Assembly (NCBI RefSeq): GCF_000520595.1
Contig: NZ_KI915039.1
Coordinates: 22,981-86,980 of the forward strand
Source: Arthrobacter sp. H5
GTDB lineage: Bacteria; Actinomycetota; Actinomycetes; Actinomycetales; Micrococcaceae
Direction: 5' to 3'
DNA length: 64,000 nt
The number at the start of each line of letters is the position of its first letter. Position 1 is the stretch's first letter. This document shows positions 34,681 through 44,300 of this stretch, piece by piece. The position numbers were made by a program, and so were the translations under genes. Under the pieces are notes generated by a model. That model did no database searches and was not told the origin of the DNA. It saw only the letters and a list, made by a program, of their open reading frames with translations.

Positions 34681-37600
34681 GTGAAGTTTTTGAACCGCTT
34701 TAAGGGATTCAGCAGGAAACACAAGCGCGCAGCATCAATATCCGTGGTCACAATGGTCAGCACCGCAGTGGTCAGCGGTGCATTGCTGTACCCGGGATTT
34801 GCCACCGCTGACGTGGATTTGAACGACGGCGGAGTGTGGGTCACCAACGAGGGCAACGGCATGGTGGGCCACCTGAATTACCAGTCCAGGCTCCTTGACG
34901 GCGGCTATGCCGCCAACAGCGACGGCTTCGATGTGGCACAGAACGCCTCGACGGTGTTCAACATGAACTCCGACCAGTCAAAGGTCAGCCCGGTGGACGT
35001 CGCAAATGTTGTGCGCGGCACCGAAGTGCAGCTGCCGGGGTCGGCGGCGATTGCGTTGGGCGGGGAAACAGTCGCCGTGACCGACCGGGCCGGCGGAGCG
35101 GTCTGGATCACCACGGCACAGGGTCTTGGTGCTTTCAACGATAAGGAAACAGAGCCGGTGGTTGCTGATACGGCCGGCGTTGCCGCTGCTGTCTCCTCCA
35201 ATAACACCGTGCTGATCGCGAATCCGCAGGAAGGCACCGTGCTGTCCTTCGCCGTCGGGCCCGATGGTTCCCATGAGGAGCCGGAGATCGCCACCGCGGA
35301 TTCCCTGAAGGAGTTCGGCGATGTGCAGATCGCGGCTGTGGGGGACCAGGCGGTGGTTTTCGATGCTGAGTCGGGACAGTTGGTGTTGCCGGGTGGGCGC
35401 ACGGTCACTCTTGATGGTGCGCAGGATGGCAAACTTCAGCAGAGCGGGCCGGCCAGCGGATCGGTGGTGGTGTCCACGCCGACGGCTTTGATTCAGCAGC
35501 CTTTGAACGGCGGGGATCCGACGGTCACAGAGCTGGACAATACCGGCGTGCCGGCCGCACCGGTATTCCTTGACGGTTGTGTGCATGCGGCGTGGGCCGG
35601 TGCCGGTGTGTATATCCGTGACTGCGTCGGCGATGCTGATGACCAGCGGGTTGAGATTCCGGGTATTGGGGCGCAGTCCGAGCTGGTGTTCCGGGTGAAC
35701 CGCAGCGTGGTGGTTCTCAATGATGTTAATGCCGGTGATGTGTGGCTGGTGATGCAGAACATGCAGTTGGTTGACAACTGGGGCGATATTATCCCGCCGA
35801 AGCAAGAGTCCGATGAAGAGGATGAGGAATCCGCCAGCGAGAATCCGGTGAACACGTTGCCGGACCGCACGGGTGAGAACCGTCCGCCAGTTGCGGAAAA
35901 CGACGCTTACGGTGCGCGCGCCGGGCGTACGACTATTTTGAATGTTTTGACGAATGATACGGATCCGGATGGGGATTTGTTGACCACGTCTTTGGAGGGT
36001 GAGCAGCCTGCGGCGGGGACGGTGCAGGCCATTTATAACGGTGCCGGAATGCAGATTGTGGTGCCGGCGGATGCCGCGGTGGGCGATCACACGTTCACCT
36101 ACGAGGTGCGCGATGGCCGTGGTGGGTCTGATTCCGCCGACGTCACTGTTAATGTGCGAGGCGCCGATTCAAACGATCCGCCGGAGCCCATCCGCGCTAC
36201 CACCATTCTGGTGGAAGAGGGCAAGTCCGTCAGCCAGAACATCCTGAGCAACTGGATGGATCCCGATGGTGACGACCTGTTTCTGGTCAGCGCAGAACCC
36301 ACTCCCGACGGCGACCAGGTGCGAACCCGGTCTGACGGGCTGCTGACGTTCAGGGACGTCGGCAAAGGCCAGGGCGTAAAGGAAGTGCCCATCGTCGTCT
36401 CGGACGGCCGCGATGAGGTTGGTGGTGTTGTCACCTTCGATGTGCGCGCTGCGGGTACGCTGCCTCCTGTCGCGAACTTTGACCACTTCACCGCGACGGT
36501 CGGCCAGGAGACGCAGCTTTCACCGCTGCAGAACGATCTTGATCCGGCCGGTGGGCAGTTGAGCCTCGCGAAGGCTGAGATTACCGCCGGCGACGCATCG
36601 CTGACGCCCGATTATGAGACGGGAACCGTTGCCTTCACACCGTCCGCAGAGGGCTCCTACTATGTCGAGTATCTCGTCACCAATGGTCCGCAGAGCGCCA
36701 CAGGTCTGATCCGGGTCGATGCGACAGCTGCCGGTGCCGAAGGAACGCCTGTGGCTGTGCGCGACGTGGCGCTGCTTCCCCGCAACGGTGATGTTTTGGT
36801 GGACGTGCTCGGCAACGACACCGATCCCACGGGCGGCGTTCTGGTGGTGCAGTCGGTGAGTGTGCCGGACGGTTCGCCCCTTGACGTTGCGGTGCTGGAT
36901 CACAATGTTCTCCGCATCCACGACGTGCGTGGCCTGAATCAGCAGACCACCATCACTTATACGGTCTCCAACGGCAAGGCATCGGCGACCGGCGAGGTGA
37001 GCGTTCTGTCGGTGGAGGGCCCGGAGACGCTGCTGCCGCCGCAGGCCAACTCGGACGAAGTGACCGTGCGCGTGGGCGACGTCGTCAACGTCCCGGTGCT
37101 TGAGAATGATACGCATCCGAATAATGACGAACTCACCCTAAGCCCGGTGCTGGCCCAGGGGGTTGAGGCAGCGGATGGACGGATTTTTGCCTCCGAGAAC
37201 TCCCTGCGGTTTATCGCCGGAGATACCGCCAAGACCGTGTACGCCATCTACGAGGTGATGGACAGTGCCGGGCAAACGGATTCGGCCGAGGTACGGATCA
37301 ACATCCGGCCGGTTGATGACCAGAACGTCCCGCCGGTGCCGAAGAATCTTGACGCGAGGGTGATCGCCGGTTCGACGGTGCGTATTCCTGTGCCTCTGGA
37401 CGGAATCGATGCCGACGGCGATTCCTCCTTCCTGACCGGGATTGACGCGGCACCGAAGATGGGGGCGGCTGTCCCTGGACCCAACTACATCGACTTCACC
37501 GCTTCTGCCGCTGGGGCGGGAACGGACACGTTCACCTATTCCGTGCGGGACAGGCTTGGGCTCGAAAACACGGCAACGGTGCGGGTGGGAATTGCGCCGG

Positions 37601-40600
37601 CAGCTGAGGCGAACCAGAAGCCGGTTGCCGTCAATGACGGCGTGGTGCTGCGGCCCGGCCGTGCCATCGCGGTGGACGCGTTGAAGAATGATTCGGACCC
37701 CGACGGTGACCCTGTTTCCCTGGATCCGGACGGTGTGAGCGCTACACCGGAGGAGATGGGGCCGCTGGTGAAGGAAGGTCGGGTGCTGTTCACCGCTCCC
37801 GAGGCCAATGGCACGTTCAATGTCTTGTACAAGGTTCAGGACAGCCGCGGCGCATCGGCCAACGGAAACATCACAGTCACCGTTGACCAGAATGCTCCGC
37901 TGCTGCTGCCTATTGCCCGCGATGACCGGGTGGAACCCGAGGAGACTAAAGGCCAGACTGCCGTTGACGTTCCGGTGTTGAAGAACGATGAGGATCCTGA
38001 CGGGGTGGCCGAGGATCTTGAGATCACGGTCGACGCGGCTGATGGTGTTGCGGCTGTCTCACCGGACAATATTGTGCGGGTTGAACTGACCGGCGAAGCG
38101 CAAATCATCCCGTACACGGTGGAGGACATTGACGGCGGGTTGGCCACTGCCGTGATTTGGGTTCCGGGATTGAGCGACCAGTATCCGACGCTGATCAGCG
38201 ATGCGCCCATCGACGTGACGGCAGGCGAAGAACTGGATCTGGACCTGAGGGACCTGGTCGAGGTCCGTGAGGGGCGCACCCCGCGGGTGAGCGTTGCCGA
38301 GAAGGTCGCAGCGATCGGGACCACCAACACCGGCCAGTGGGTAGTGGATCCCAACAACCTGCGGTACGCGGCGGACATCGACTACGCGGGTACGGGGTCG
38401 ATCACGTTTGAGGTCACCGACGGCTCCGGACCGGATGATCCGGAAGGGCTGAAAGCCACGTTGACGGTTATCACCAACGTAATCCCCAACGCTGAACGGA
38501 ACTTCCCGCCCGAACTCGACTCGGGTTCCCTTGAGGTGGCCCAGGCCGAACCGGCAACCACCCTTGATCTCAAGGCCCTGGCCACCGATCCGAATCCGGA
38601 GGACGTGGACGGCTTGGAGTTCTCGCTCACTTCGGCGGCGCCGGAGGGCTTCGATGTCAGTCTGGAAGGCACCGAATTGCGTGTTGCCGCGCAGGATTCG
38701 GCTGCTGTTGGGGCTACCGGGAGCGTAGCGGTTTCCGTGACCGATGGTGAGGAAACCGTCTCCAGCACGGTGGCGTTGACGGTGCTTGCCTCAAGCCGGC
38801 CCTTGCCGGTGGCCAATGATGATGTGATTGCCGAAGCGGTGCAGGGGGAGCCTGTCACAGTTGACGTGCTGGCCAATGATGTGAACCCGTTCCCGGAGGA
38901 GCCGCTTCAGATTGTCGATGTCATTGCCGACGGCAATGGCAGTGCATCCCAGCAGGGCGGCTCCGTGGTGGTCACACCAAGTGATTCGTTTGTGGGCAAC
39001 ATGACCGTTCAATACACAGTGCAGGACCGCACCGGTGAACAGTCACGCTACGCCAACGCCCAGATCCTGCTGACGGTCAAGGGCAAGCCCGGTGCTCCTT
39101 CCACGCCGATAGTGGAAAGCACCCGTAATGAGTCCGTAGTGTTGTCCTGGGATCCGCCGGCCGATAACGGGTCACCGATCACCGGATACACCGTCACCAG
39201 CAATAACGGGTTCACCCAGGAGTGCGCCACGACAACGTGCACGCTGACGGGCCTGACCAACAATGTCGAGTACGTGTTCACAGTGACCGCTGCCAATGAC
39301 ATCGGAGTCTCCGACCCTTCACCAGAGTCCGCTGTGGCGCGGCCGGACACACAGCCTGCGCAGGCGGCACCGCCAACCCTGGTCTTTGGTGACGGTGCGT
39401 TGACGGTGAACTGGACACCTCCAGCGAATGAAGGCTCTCCGATCGAGGGCTATGACCTGCAGATCTCCCCTGCCCCGCCCAACGGGGCAGTACAGCGCAG
39501 CGCCGCCGGAAGCCCGCTGACCTGGGAAGGGCTGGAGAACGGTACCGCATACAAGGTAAGGGTCCAGGCGCGTAACGCTGCACCTGAGCCTTCGGAGTGG
39601 AGTGACTATTCCGCGGCCGAGACACCTGCCGGATTGCCGGGAGTGCCTGCTGCGCCTAGTACATCACGCGCCCAGTCAGTGGGCGCAGAAAGCCAGTTGG
39701 TGGTGGACTGGAACGATGTGAACCCCAACGGCGCACCCGTGAGCAAGTACCAGGTCCAGGAATTCCGTGGCGGCGAACTGCAGCGCACCCTGCCCGAAGT
39801 CCAGGCTTCGGACCAGACCATTACGGTACCCAACTCCGAAGCTGACTACAGTTACGCAGTGCGGGCCTATAACAAGGCCGGTTGGAGCGCCTACGGTGCG
39901 CAGTCCGCACCTCGACGTGCGGTGGGGGAGCCCGCCGCGCCAACGGGGGTTGCCCTGGCGGAGTCGCGTACCGGCGCCGAGGGACGCCACGTAGTGATCT
40001 CCTTCAACGAGCTCACCGCGCAGCAGCGAAATGGTGCGCGCGCCTCCGAGGTCAGCTACCAGGCAAACTTCAGCGACGGACGCCAAATGGGCATCCGCAG
40101 CGGCCAGGAAGTAGGCGGGTTCCCCAATGGAACAGCCGTCACCGCAACCGTCACAGCAATCGTCAACAGCGACGGGTCCAACTACGCCAGCCAACCAGGC
40201 GGGTCGAATCAGGTGAATCCGTTTGGCAGGCCGGGAAAGCCTGCCGCCTCGGCGCAGGGTGGTGCCCGTGAACAGAAGTTCGTCAACGTCAGCTGGAATG
40301 CCCCTGATCCCGGCACTCACGACGTCAAACAGATCCAAATCCGCATCAACGGCGGCGGTGGCTGGGAGAACGTCCGCAACAACGGCGACCGCAGGATCAA
40401 CACCAACGGCTACGACGAGCAAGTCACCATCGAAGTCCGCTCCCTGAACTCGCGGGACCAGGCGGGAAACATTGCCACAGCGAGGGCCCGGAGTGGTCAG
40501 GCGCCGCCTCCGCCGCCGCCGGCGCCAACTGAATGGGACATTACCGCTGGAGGGTCCGGTCTTGATTCACGCAGCTGCATGGATCCGGCCGGTGGGACCA

Positions 40601-40812
40601 ACTTCGATCCCGCCACGCGAGACTGCCGGGGCGAACACTGGATGTACAACAACCAGACCATGAAGTCGAACTGCTACATCTCCCGAAGCAGCGGGCCCTG
40701 GTACCGCCAGCAGTCGGGTCCAAACACCGATGCCAACAACAATGGACTCTTCCTCAAGGGTATTCACACCACCAGGGGCAACAACCCTCCAGCAGGAATG
40801 CCACGCTGCTAG
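34681..40812 (+). CDS. Giant secreted Ig/cadherin-like + fibronectin type III protein (paralogue 1)
   Basis: A 2043-residue surface or secreted protein. A Sec signal with a long basic n-region ends near ATA-DVDL (43/44). Residues 44-375 form a unique beta-rich domain (DLNDGGVWVTN, LNYQSRLLDGGY), followed by an acidic linker (DEEDEESASEN). About ten Ig/cadherin-like blocks follow, each about 95 residues, marked by NDxDPDGD-type motifs (near 425, 618, 712, 810, 1003, 1102, 1398). From 1467 there are about five FN3 modules (GAPSTP...LSWDPPADNGSPITGY), a PPPPPPAP linker, and a C-terminal domain with four cysteines, the last being the final residue. There is no LPXTG motif. GTG 34681 is the start; GGGG lies 9-12 bases upstream. 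It heads the cluster with MoxR, DUF58, kinase and FtsK-type genes and is the likely exported client. Confidence 0.9.
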   Translation: MKFLNRFKGFSRKHKRAASISVVTMVSTAVVSGALLYPGFATADVDLNDGGVWVTNEGNGMVGHLNYQSRLLDGGYAANSDGFDVAQNASTVFNMNSDQSKVSPVDVANVVRGTEVQLPGSAAIALGGETVAVTDRAGGAVWITTAQGLGAFNDKETEPVVADTAGVAAAVSSNNTVLIANPQEGTVLSFAVGPDGSHEEPEIATADSLKEFGDVQIAAVGDQAVVFDAESGQLVLPGGRTVTLDGAQDGKLQQSGPASGSVVVSTPTALIQQPLNGGDPTVTELDNTGVPAAPVFLDGCVHAAWAGAGVYIRDCVGDADDQRVEIPGIGAQSELVFRVNRSVVVLNDVNAGDVWLVMQNMQLVDNWGDIIPPKQESDEEDEESASENPVNTLPDRTGENRPPVAENDAYGARAGRTTILNVLTNDTDPDGDLLTTSLEGEQPAAGTVQAIYNGAGMQIVVPADAAVGDHTFTYEVRDGRGGSDSADVTVNVRGADSNDPPEPIRATTILVEEGKSVSQNILSNWMDPDGDDLFLVSAEPTPDGDQVRTRSDGLLTFRDVGKGQGVKEVPIVVSDGRDEVGGVVTFDVRAAGTLPPVANFDHFTATVGQETQLSPLQNDLDPAGGQLSLAKAEITAGDASLTPDYETGTVAFTPSAEGSYYVEYLVTNGPQSATGLIRVDATAAGAEGTPVAVRDVALLPRNGDVLVDVLGNDTDPTGGVLVVQSVSVPDGSPLDVAVLDHNVLRIHDVRGLNQQTTITYTVSNGKASATGEVSVLSVEGPETLLPPQANSDEVTVRVGDVVNVPVLENDTHPNNDELTLSPVLAQGVEAADGRIFASENSLRFIAGDTAKTVYAIYEVMDSAGQTDSAEVRINIRPVDDQNVPPVPKNLDARVIAGSTVRIPVPLDGIDADGDSSFLTGIDAAPKMGAAVPGPNYIDFTASAAGAGTDTFTYSVRDRLGLENTATVRVGIAPAAEANQKPVAVNDGVVLRPGRAIAVDALKNDSDPDGDPVSLDPDGVSATPEEMGPLVKEGRVLFTAPEANGTFNVLYKVQDSRGASANGNITVTVDQNAPLLLPIARDDRVEPEETKGQTAVDVPVLKNDEDPDGVAEDLEITVDAADGVAAVSPDNIVRVELTGEAQIIPYTVEDIDGGLATAVIWVPGLSDQYPTLISDAPIDVTAGEELDLDLRDLVEVREGRTPRVSVAEKVAAIGTTNTGQWVVDPNNLRYAADIDYAGTGSITFEVTDGSGPDDPEGLKATLTVITNVIPNAERNFPPELDSGSLEVAQAEPATTLDLKALATDPNPEDVDGLEFSLTSAAPEGFDVSLEGTELRVAAQDSAAVGATGSVAVSVTDGEETVSSTVALTVLASSRPLPVANDDVIAEAVQGEPVTVDVLANDVNPFPEEPLQIVDVIADGNGSASQQGGSVVVTPSDSFVGNMTVQYTVQDRTGEQSRYANAQILLTVKGKPGAPSTPIVESTRNESVVLSWDPPADNGSPITGYTVTSNNGFTQECATTTCTLTGLTNNVEYVFTVTAANDIGVSDPSPESAVARPDTQPAQAAPPTLVFGDGALTVNWTPPANEGSPIEGYDLQISPAPPNGAVQRSAAGSPLTWEGLENGTAYKVRVQARNAAPEPSEWSDYSAAETPAGLPGVPAAPSTSRAQSVGAESQLVVDWNDVNPNGAPVSKYQVQEFRGGELQRTLPEVQASDQTITVPNSEADYSYAVRAYNKAGWSAYGAQSAPRRAVGEPAAPTGVALAESRTGAEGRHVVISFNELTAQQRNGARASEVSYQANFSDGRQMGIRSGQEVGGFPNGTAVTATVTAIVNSDGSNYASQPGGSNQVNPFGRPGKPAASAQGGAREQKFVNVSWNAPDPGTHDVKQIQIRINGGGGWENVRNNGDRRINTNGYDEQVTIEVRSLNSRDQAGNIATARARSGQAPPPPPPAPTEWDITAGGSGLDSRSCMDPAGGTNFDPATRDCRGEHWMYNNQTMKSNCYISRSSGPWYRQQSGPNTDANNNGLFLKGIHTTRGNNPPAGMPRC

Positions 40813-40823
40813 GTCCGCCCCTA

Positions 40824-40853
40824 CCTCCCATGGGCACTTCTGCCCATGGGAGG
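40824..40853. terminator. Perfect 13-bp hairpin after giant-protein gene 1
   Basis: CCTCCCATGGGCA (40824-40836), loop CTTC, and its exact complement (40841-40853) lie 11 bp after the stop. The stem is strong but no U tract follows, so attenuation or a protein site is as likely as full termination. The CATGGGCA core is also part of the 14-bp repeats upstream of the WXG100 gene. Confidence 0.65.
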
Positions 40854-40934
40854 CGCCGCAGCGCATAGCTACACTTATCTGGGCACTGCCTGCACGCTCA
40901 CGCAGTGCACACATCATCCGGGGGAACGCTCTAC

Positions 40935-41351
40935 ATGAAATTTGGTCTCAACCAACGCAGACGGCGTCATGCCTCCGTGACCGCTTTTGGCGTGGTTGCG
41001 GCTGTGGCAATCACGGGTGCAGTGGTGAACCCCGGATTCACCACCGCCGAAGTGGACCTGAATGACGGCGGCGTGTGGGTCACCAACCTCTCTCAGGGCA
41101 AGACCGCACACCTCAATTACCAGTCCCGCACCCTTGACGGCGGCTTTGTAACCGGCAGCAACCGCTTTGAGATCCTGCAGCACGAGGGCACCGTGATAAA
41201 CCACAACCAGGATCAGGCAACCCTCAGTCCGGTCAGCGACCGATGTGGCACTCGGGGAAGAAAACGAACTTCCCGGCAACGGAGTCCCTGCCCTTGGCAG
41301 CAGTCACGTGGTCCTGGCCAACAGCCCGGACGGCACTGTCCACGTCACTGA
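40935..41351 (+). pseudogene. 5' part of giant FN3 protein gene 2 (signal peptide and start of N-domain), frameshifted
   Basis: ATG 40935, behind GGGGGAAC, encodes a signal peptide (MKFGLNQRRRRHASVTAFG...) and the same N-domain start as paralogue 1 (VDLNDGGVWVTN, LNYQSRTLDGGF, TLSPVS). Homology stops at about codon 102. From there the reading continues in the +1 frame at GTG 41245 (VALGEENELPGNG, matching VQLPGS... of paralogue 1), while this frame ends at 41351 in junk sequence. One extra base near 41240 (in GCGACCGATGTG) explains the break. Confidence 0.82.
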
Positions 41352-44300
41352 TGCCGGCAACCTGGCAGGGTTCTCCTCTGAGGACACCGAGCCGTTGCTT
41401 GACGGCGTTCCGGGGGTAGCCGCCGCCATTAACTCCGAAGACACAGTCTTCACCGCCGACCCCGTCACCGGAACCATCCTCTCGTGGGAGCGCGGCGACA
41501 CGGCCGTCTTCGAGGAGAGCACCCGGCAGTCGAGCGAGGGGATCAGCGGGGTGGAAAACCTGCAACTGTCGGCAGTCGGGGACCAGCCGGTGGCGTTGGA
41601 CCCCGCCACGGGACGAATTTTCCTGCCTGACGGCCGCGAAACAGTGCTGCCCGACACTGCAGGCGCTCAGCTTCAACAGAGCGGTCCGGCGTCGTCGTTT
41701 GTTGCGGTGGCCACGGCCGGTGCGCTGTTCGAAGTGCCCCTGGACGGTTCTGTTCCCCGGTCAACTCCACTCGATGTCAGCAGCGACCCTATCCCACCGG
41801 TCCAGCTGGACGGATGCGTCCACGCCGCCTGGCCTGACGCCCAACTGTATGTCCGCGACTGCGTAACCGATGCGGATGACAGTACCGTGGAGATCCCGTC
41901 CCTGGCTGCGCAGTCGGAACTTGTGTTCCGGACCAACCGCGCCGTCGTCGTACTTAACGACATCCGCGGCGGTAACGTCTGGCTGGTCCAGCAGGACATG
42001 CTGCTGGTTCAAAACTGGGACGAAATCATTCCGCCCCCTGAGGAAGACGACAAGGAGGACGAGGAATCGGCCAGTGAGAATCCCATCAACACGCTGCCGG
42101 ACCGCACCGGGGAAAACCAGCCGCCCGTAGCCCAGGATGACGTCCTCGGAGCACGCCGCGGATCCACCACCCTGTTGCCCGTCCTCGACAACGATTCAGA
42201 CCCGGACGGCGACCTGCTGACCGTCACACTCCAGGGGACGCCACCGGATATCGGTGCCATCCAGCCGGTGTATGACTCGACCGGACTGCAGGTGGTGCTC
42301 GATGCTGAGGTGCCGCCCGGTCGCCACACCTTCGATTACGCGGTCGACGACGGCCGCGGAGGTACCGACACGGCGACGGTCTCGCTCGACATCCGGTCTG
42401 AAGACTCCAACGAGGCTCCCACGCAGAAGCGTAAGTCACGCCTTGTGCTGGAACAGGGACAAAACATCAGCCAGCACATCCTCGCCGACTGGACCGACGC
42501 TGACGGGGATGACCTGTTCCTCGAATCGGCTCAGGCAACCACCCCGGATGATACGGCCAGACACCGCGACGACGGCCTGATCACCTTCACCGACGCGGGC
42601 GGGCAGCTCGGAGAGAAGGAAGTCTCGATCAGTGTGTCCGATGGGCGTGAAAGCACCGAAGGAGCGGTGATTGTCGACGTACAGCCGGCGGGGAACGTAC
42701 CGCCCATCGTCAATCCCGACCATCTGACGGTCAACGCGGGTGAGGACCTGCTTGTGGCGCCGTTGAAGAATGACCTGGACCCGTCCGGACGAGGGCTGAG
42801 GCTCACCAACGTCAATGGGGGCGAGGGCGCGGAAGTCACACCGAACTACGACGTCGGAACATTCACCTTCCGCTCGGACAGCCCAGGTCCCGTCTATCTT
42901 GACTACATTGCTGCCAACGGCCCGGCCAGTGCACCCGGGCTCATCCGTGTGGACGTCCTGCCTGAAGGCGGCGCCACAGGAGCGCCGGTGGCTGTGCGGG
43001 ATAGTGCGCTGCTCCCGGCCGGCAACCAAACGCTCGTCGACGTACTGTCCAATGATTCGGACCCCGGAGGCGGGGTCCTGGTGGTCCAGTCCGTCACCCT
43101 GCCGGCTGAATCCCCGGTATCGGTGGCGGTGCTCAACCACAACATCCTCCGCGTGAGCGACACCCGCGGGCTCACAGAACGGATGACCTTCCAGTACACG
43201 GTGTCCAACGGCCGTGAAACGGCAACGGGCGACGTGTCGGTTGTCCCGGTTCCCGCCCCGGCAAAGCTGCAGCCGCCCCGTGCCGAAGAAGACGAAGTGA
43301 CCGTCCGCGCAGGAGACGTCGCAACGGTGTATGTACTGGCAAACGACACCCATCCCAACGGCGGCGAGCTTACGCTCGATCCGGAACTGGTGGAAACTGT
43401 AGCCCCGGGCGAGGGCCTTCTCGCAGTTTCCGGCAATAGTCTTCGTTTCAAGGCAGGGGATACAGCCGGAACCTTCCGCGCGGTGTACGCCGTGCGCGGA
43501 CCGGATGGGCAGGAGGACTCCGCACGGGTACTCATCCGCGTCCGCGCGCCGGATCCGGAGGACAACGCCCGGCCGCGTCCGGAAACCATCGAAGCCAGGG
43601 CAATAGCCGGCAACACCGCACGGATAGCTGTTCCGCTCGAAGGGATCGACCCGGACGGCGACTCGGTTTCGCTCGTCGGAATAGGCCAGGCGCCCACCAA
43701 GGGAACAGCAGCCATGGGCGCAACCTTCATCGAGTACACGCCCGCCAGTGACACCTCCGGGCAGGACTCCTTCAGCTACATCGTTGAGGACAGGTTGGGG
43801 GCACGCTCCACCGGCACCGTCCTGGTGGGCATCGCCCTTCCCACAACGGTGAACCAGACACCCGTTCCCGTTGACGACTCGGTGGTGGTGCTGCCGAACC
43901 GCAGCGTCACGGTGGACGCGCTCTCCAACGACTCCGACCCTGACGGCGACGCACTTGCACTGCCCGCGGACGGACTGGAAGCTGCAGGCGGAATCCAAGC
44001 CGCCGTCGTTGACCGGAAGGTTCGCTTTGATTCCCCGGCGCAGCCGGGCGCCACAGCCATCCGCTATACGGTTGATGATGGCCGCGGGGGGAAGGCCGTT
44101 GGCACCATTCGGGTTCAAACCAGTCCTGACGCGCCGAAAATCGCCCCCGTTGCACACGATGACCGGGTCTCCTTTCCTGAGACGCTCGGCCAGAGTGCAG
44201 TGGATGTTCCGGTGCTGAAGAACGACGTCGACCGCGATGGGTCACCGGACGAGCTAACGGTCAGCTTCCCTGAAAACACTGACACTGCGACTGTCGCCGC

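Noticed and set aside
40813-40934. Factor-independent terminator for giant gene 1
   Set aside because: The 13-bp hairpin is perfect, but no T tract follows, so full termination is not claimed; it is listed with lower confidence.
42436-44157. 573-codon minus-strand open frame inside giant gene 2
   Set aside because: Antisense shadow of the Ig-like repeats; Arg/Gly/His-rich composition and no domain.
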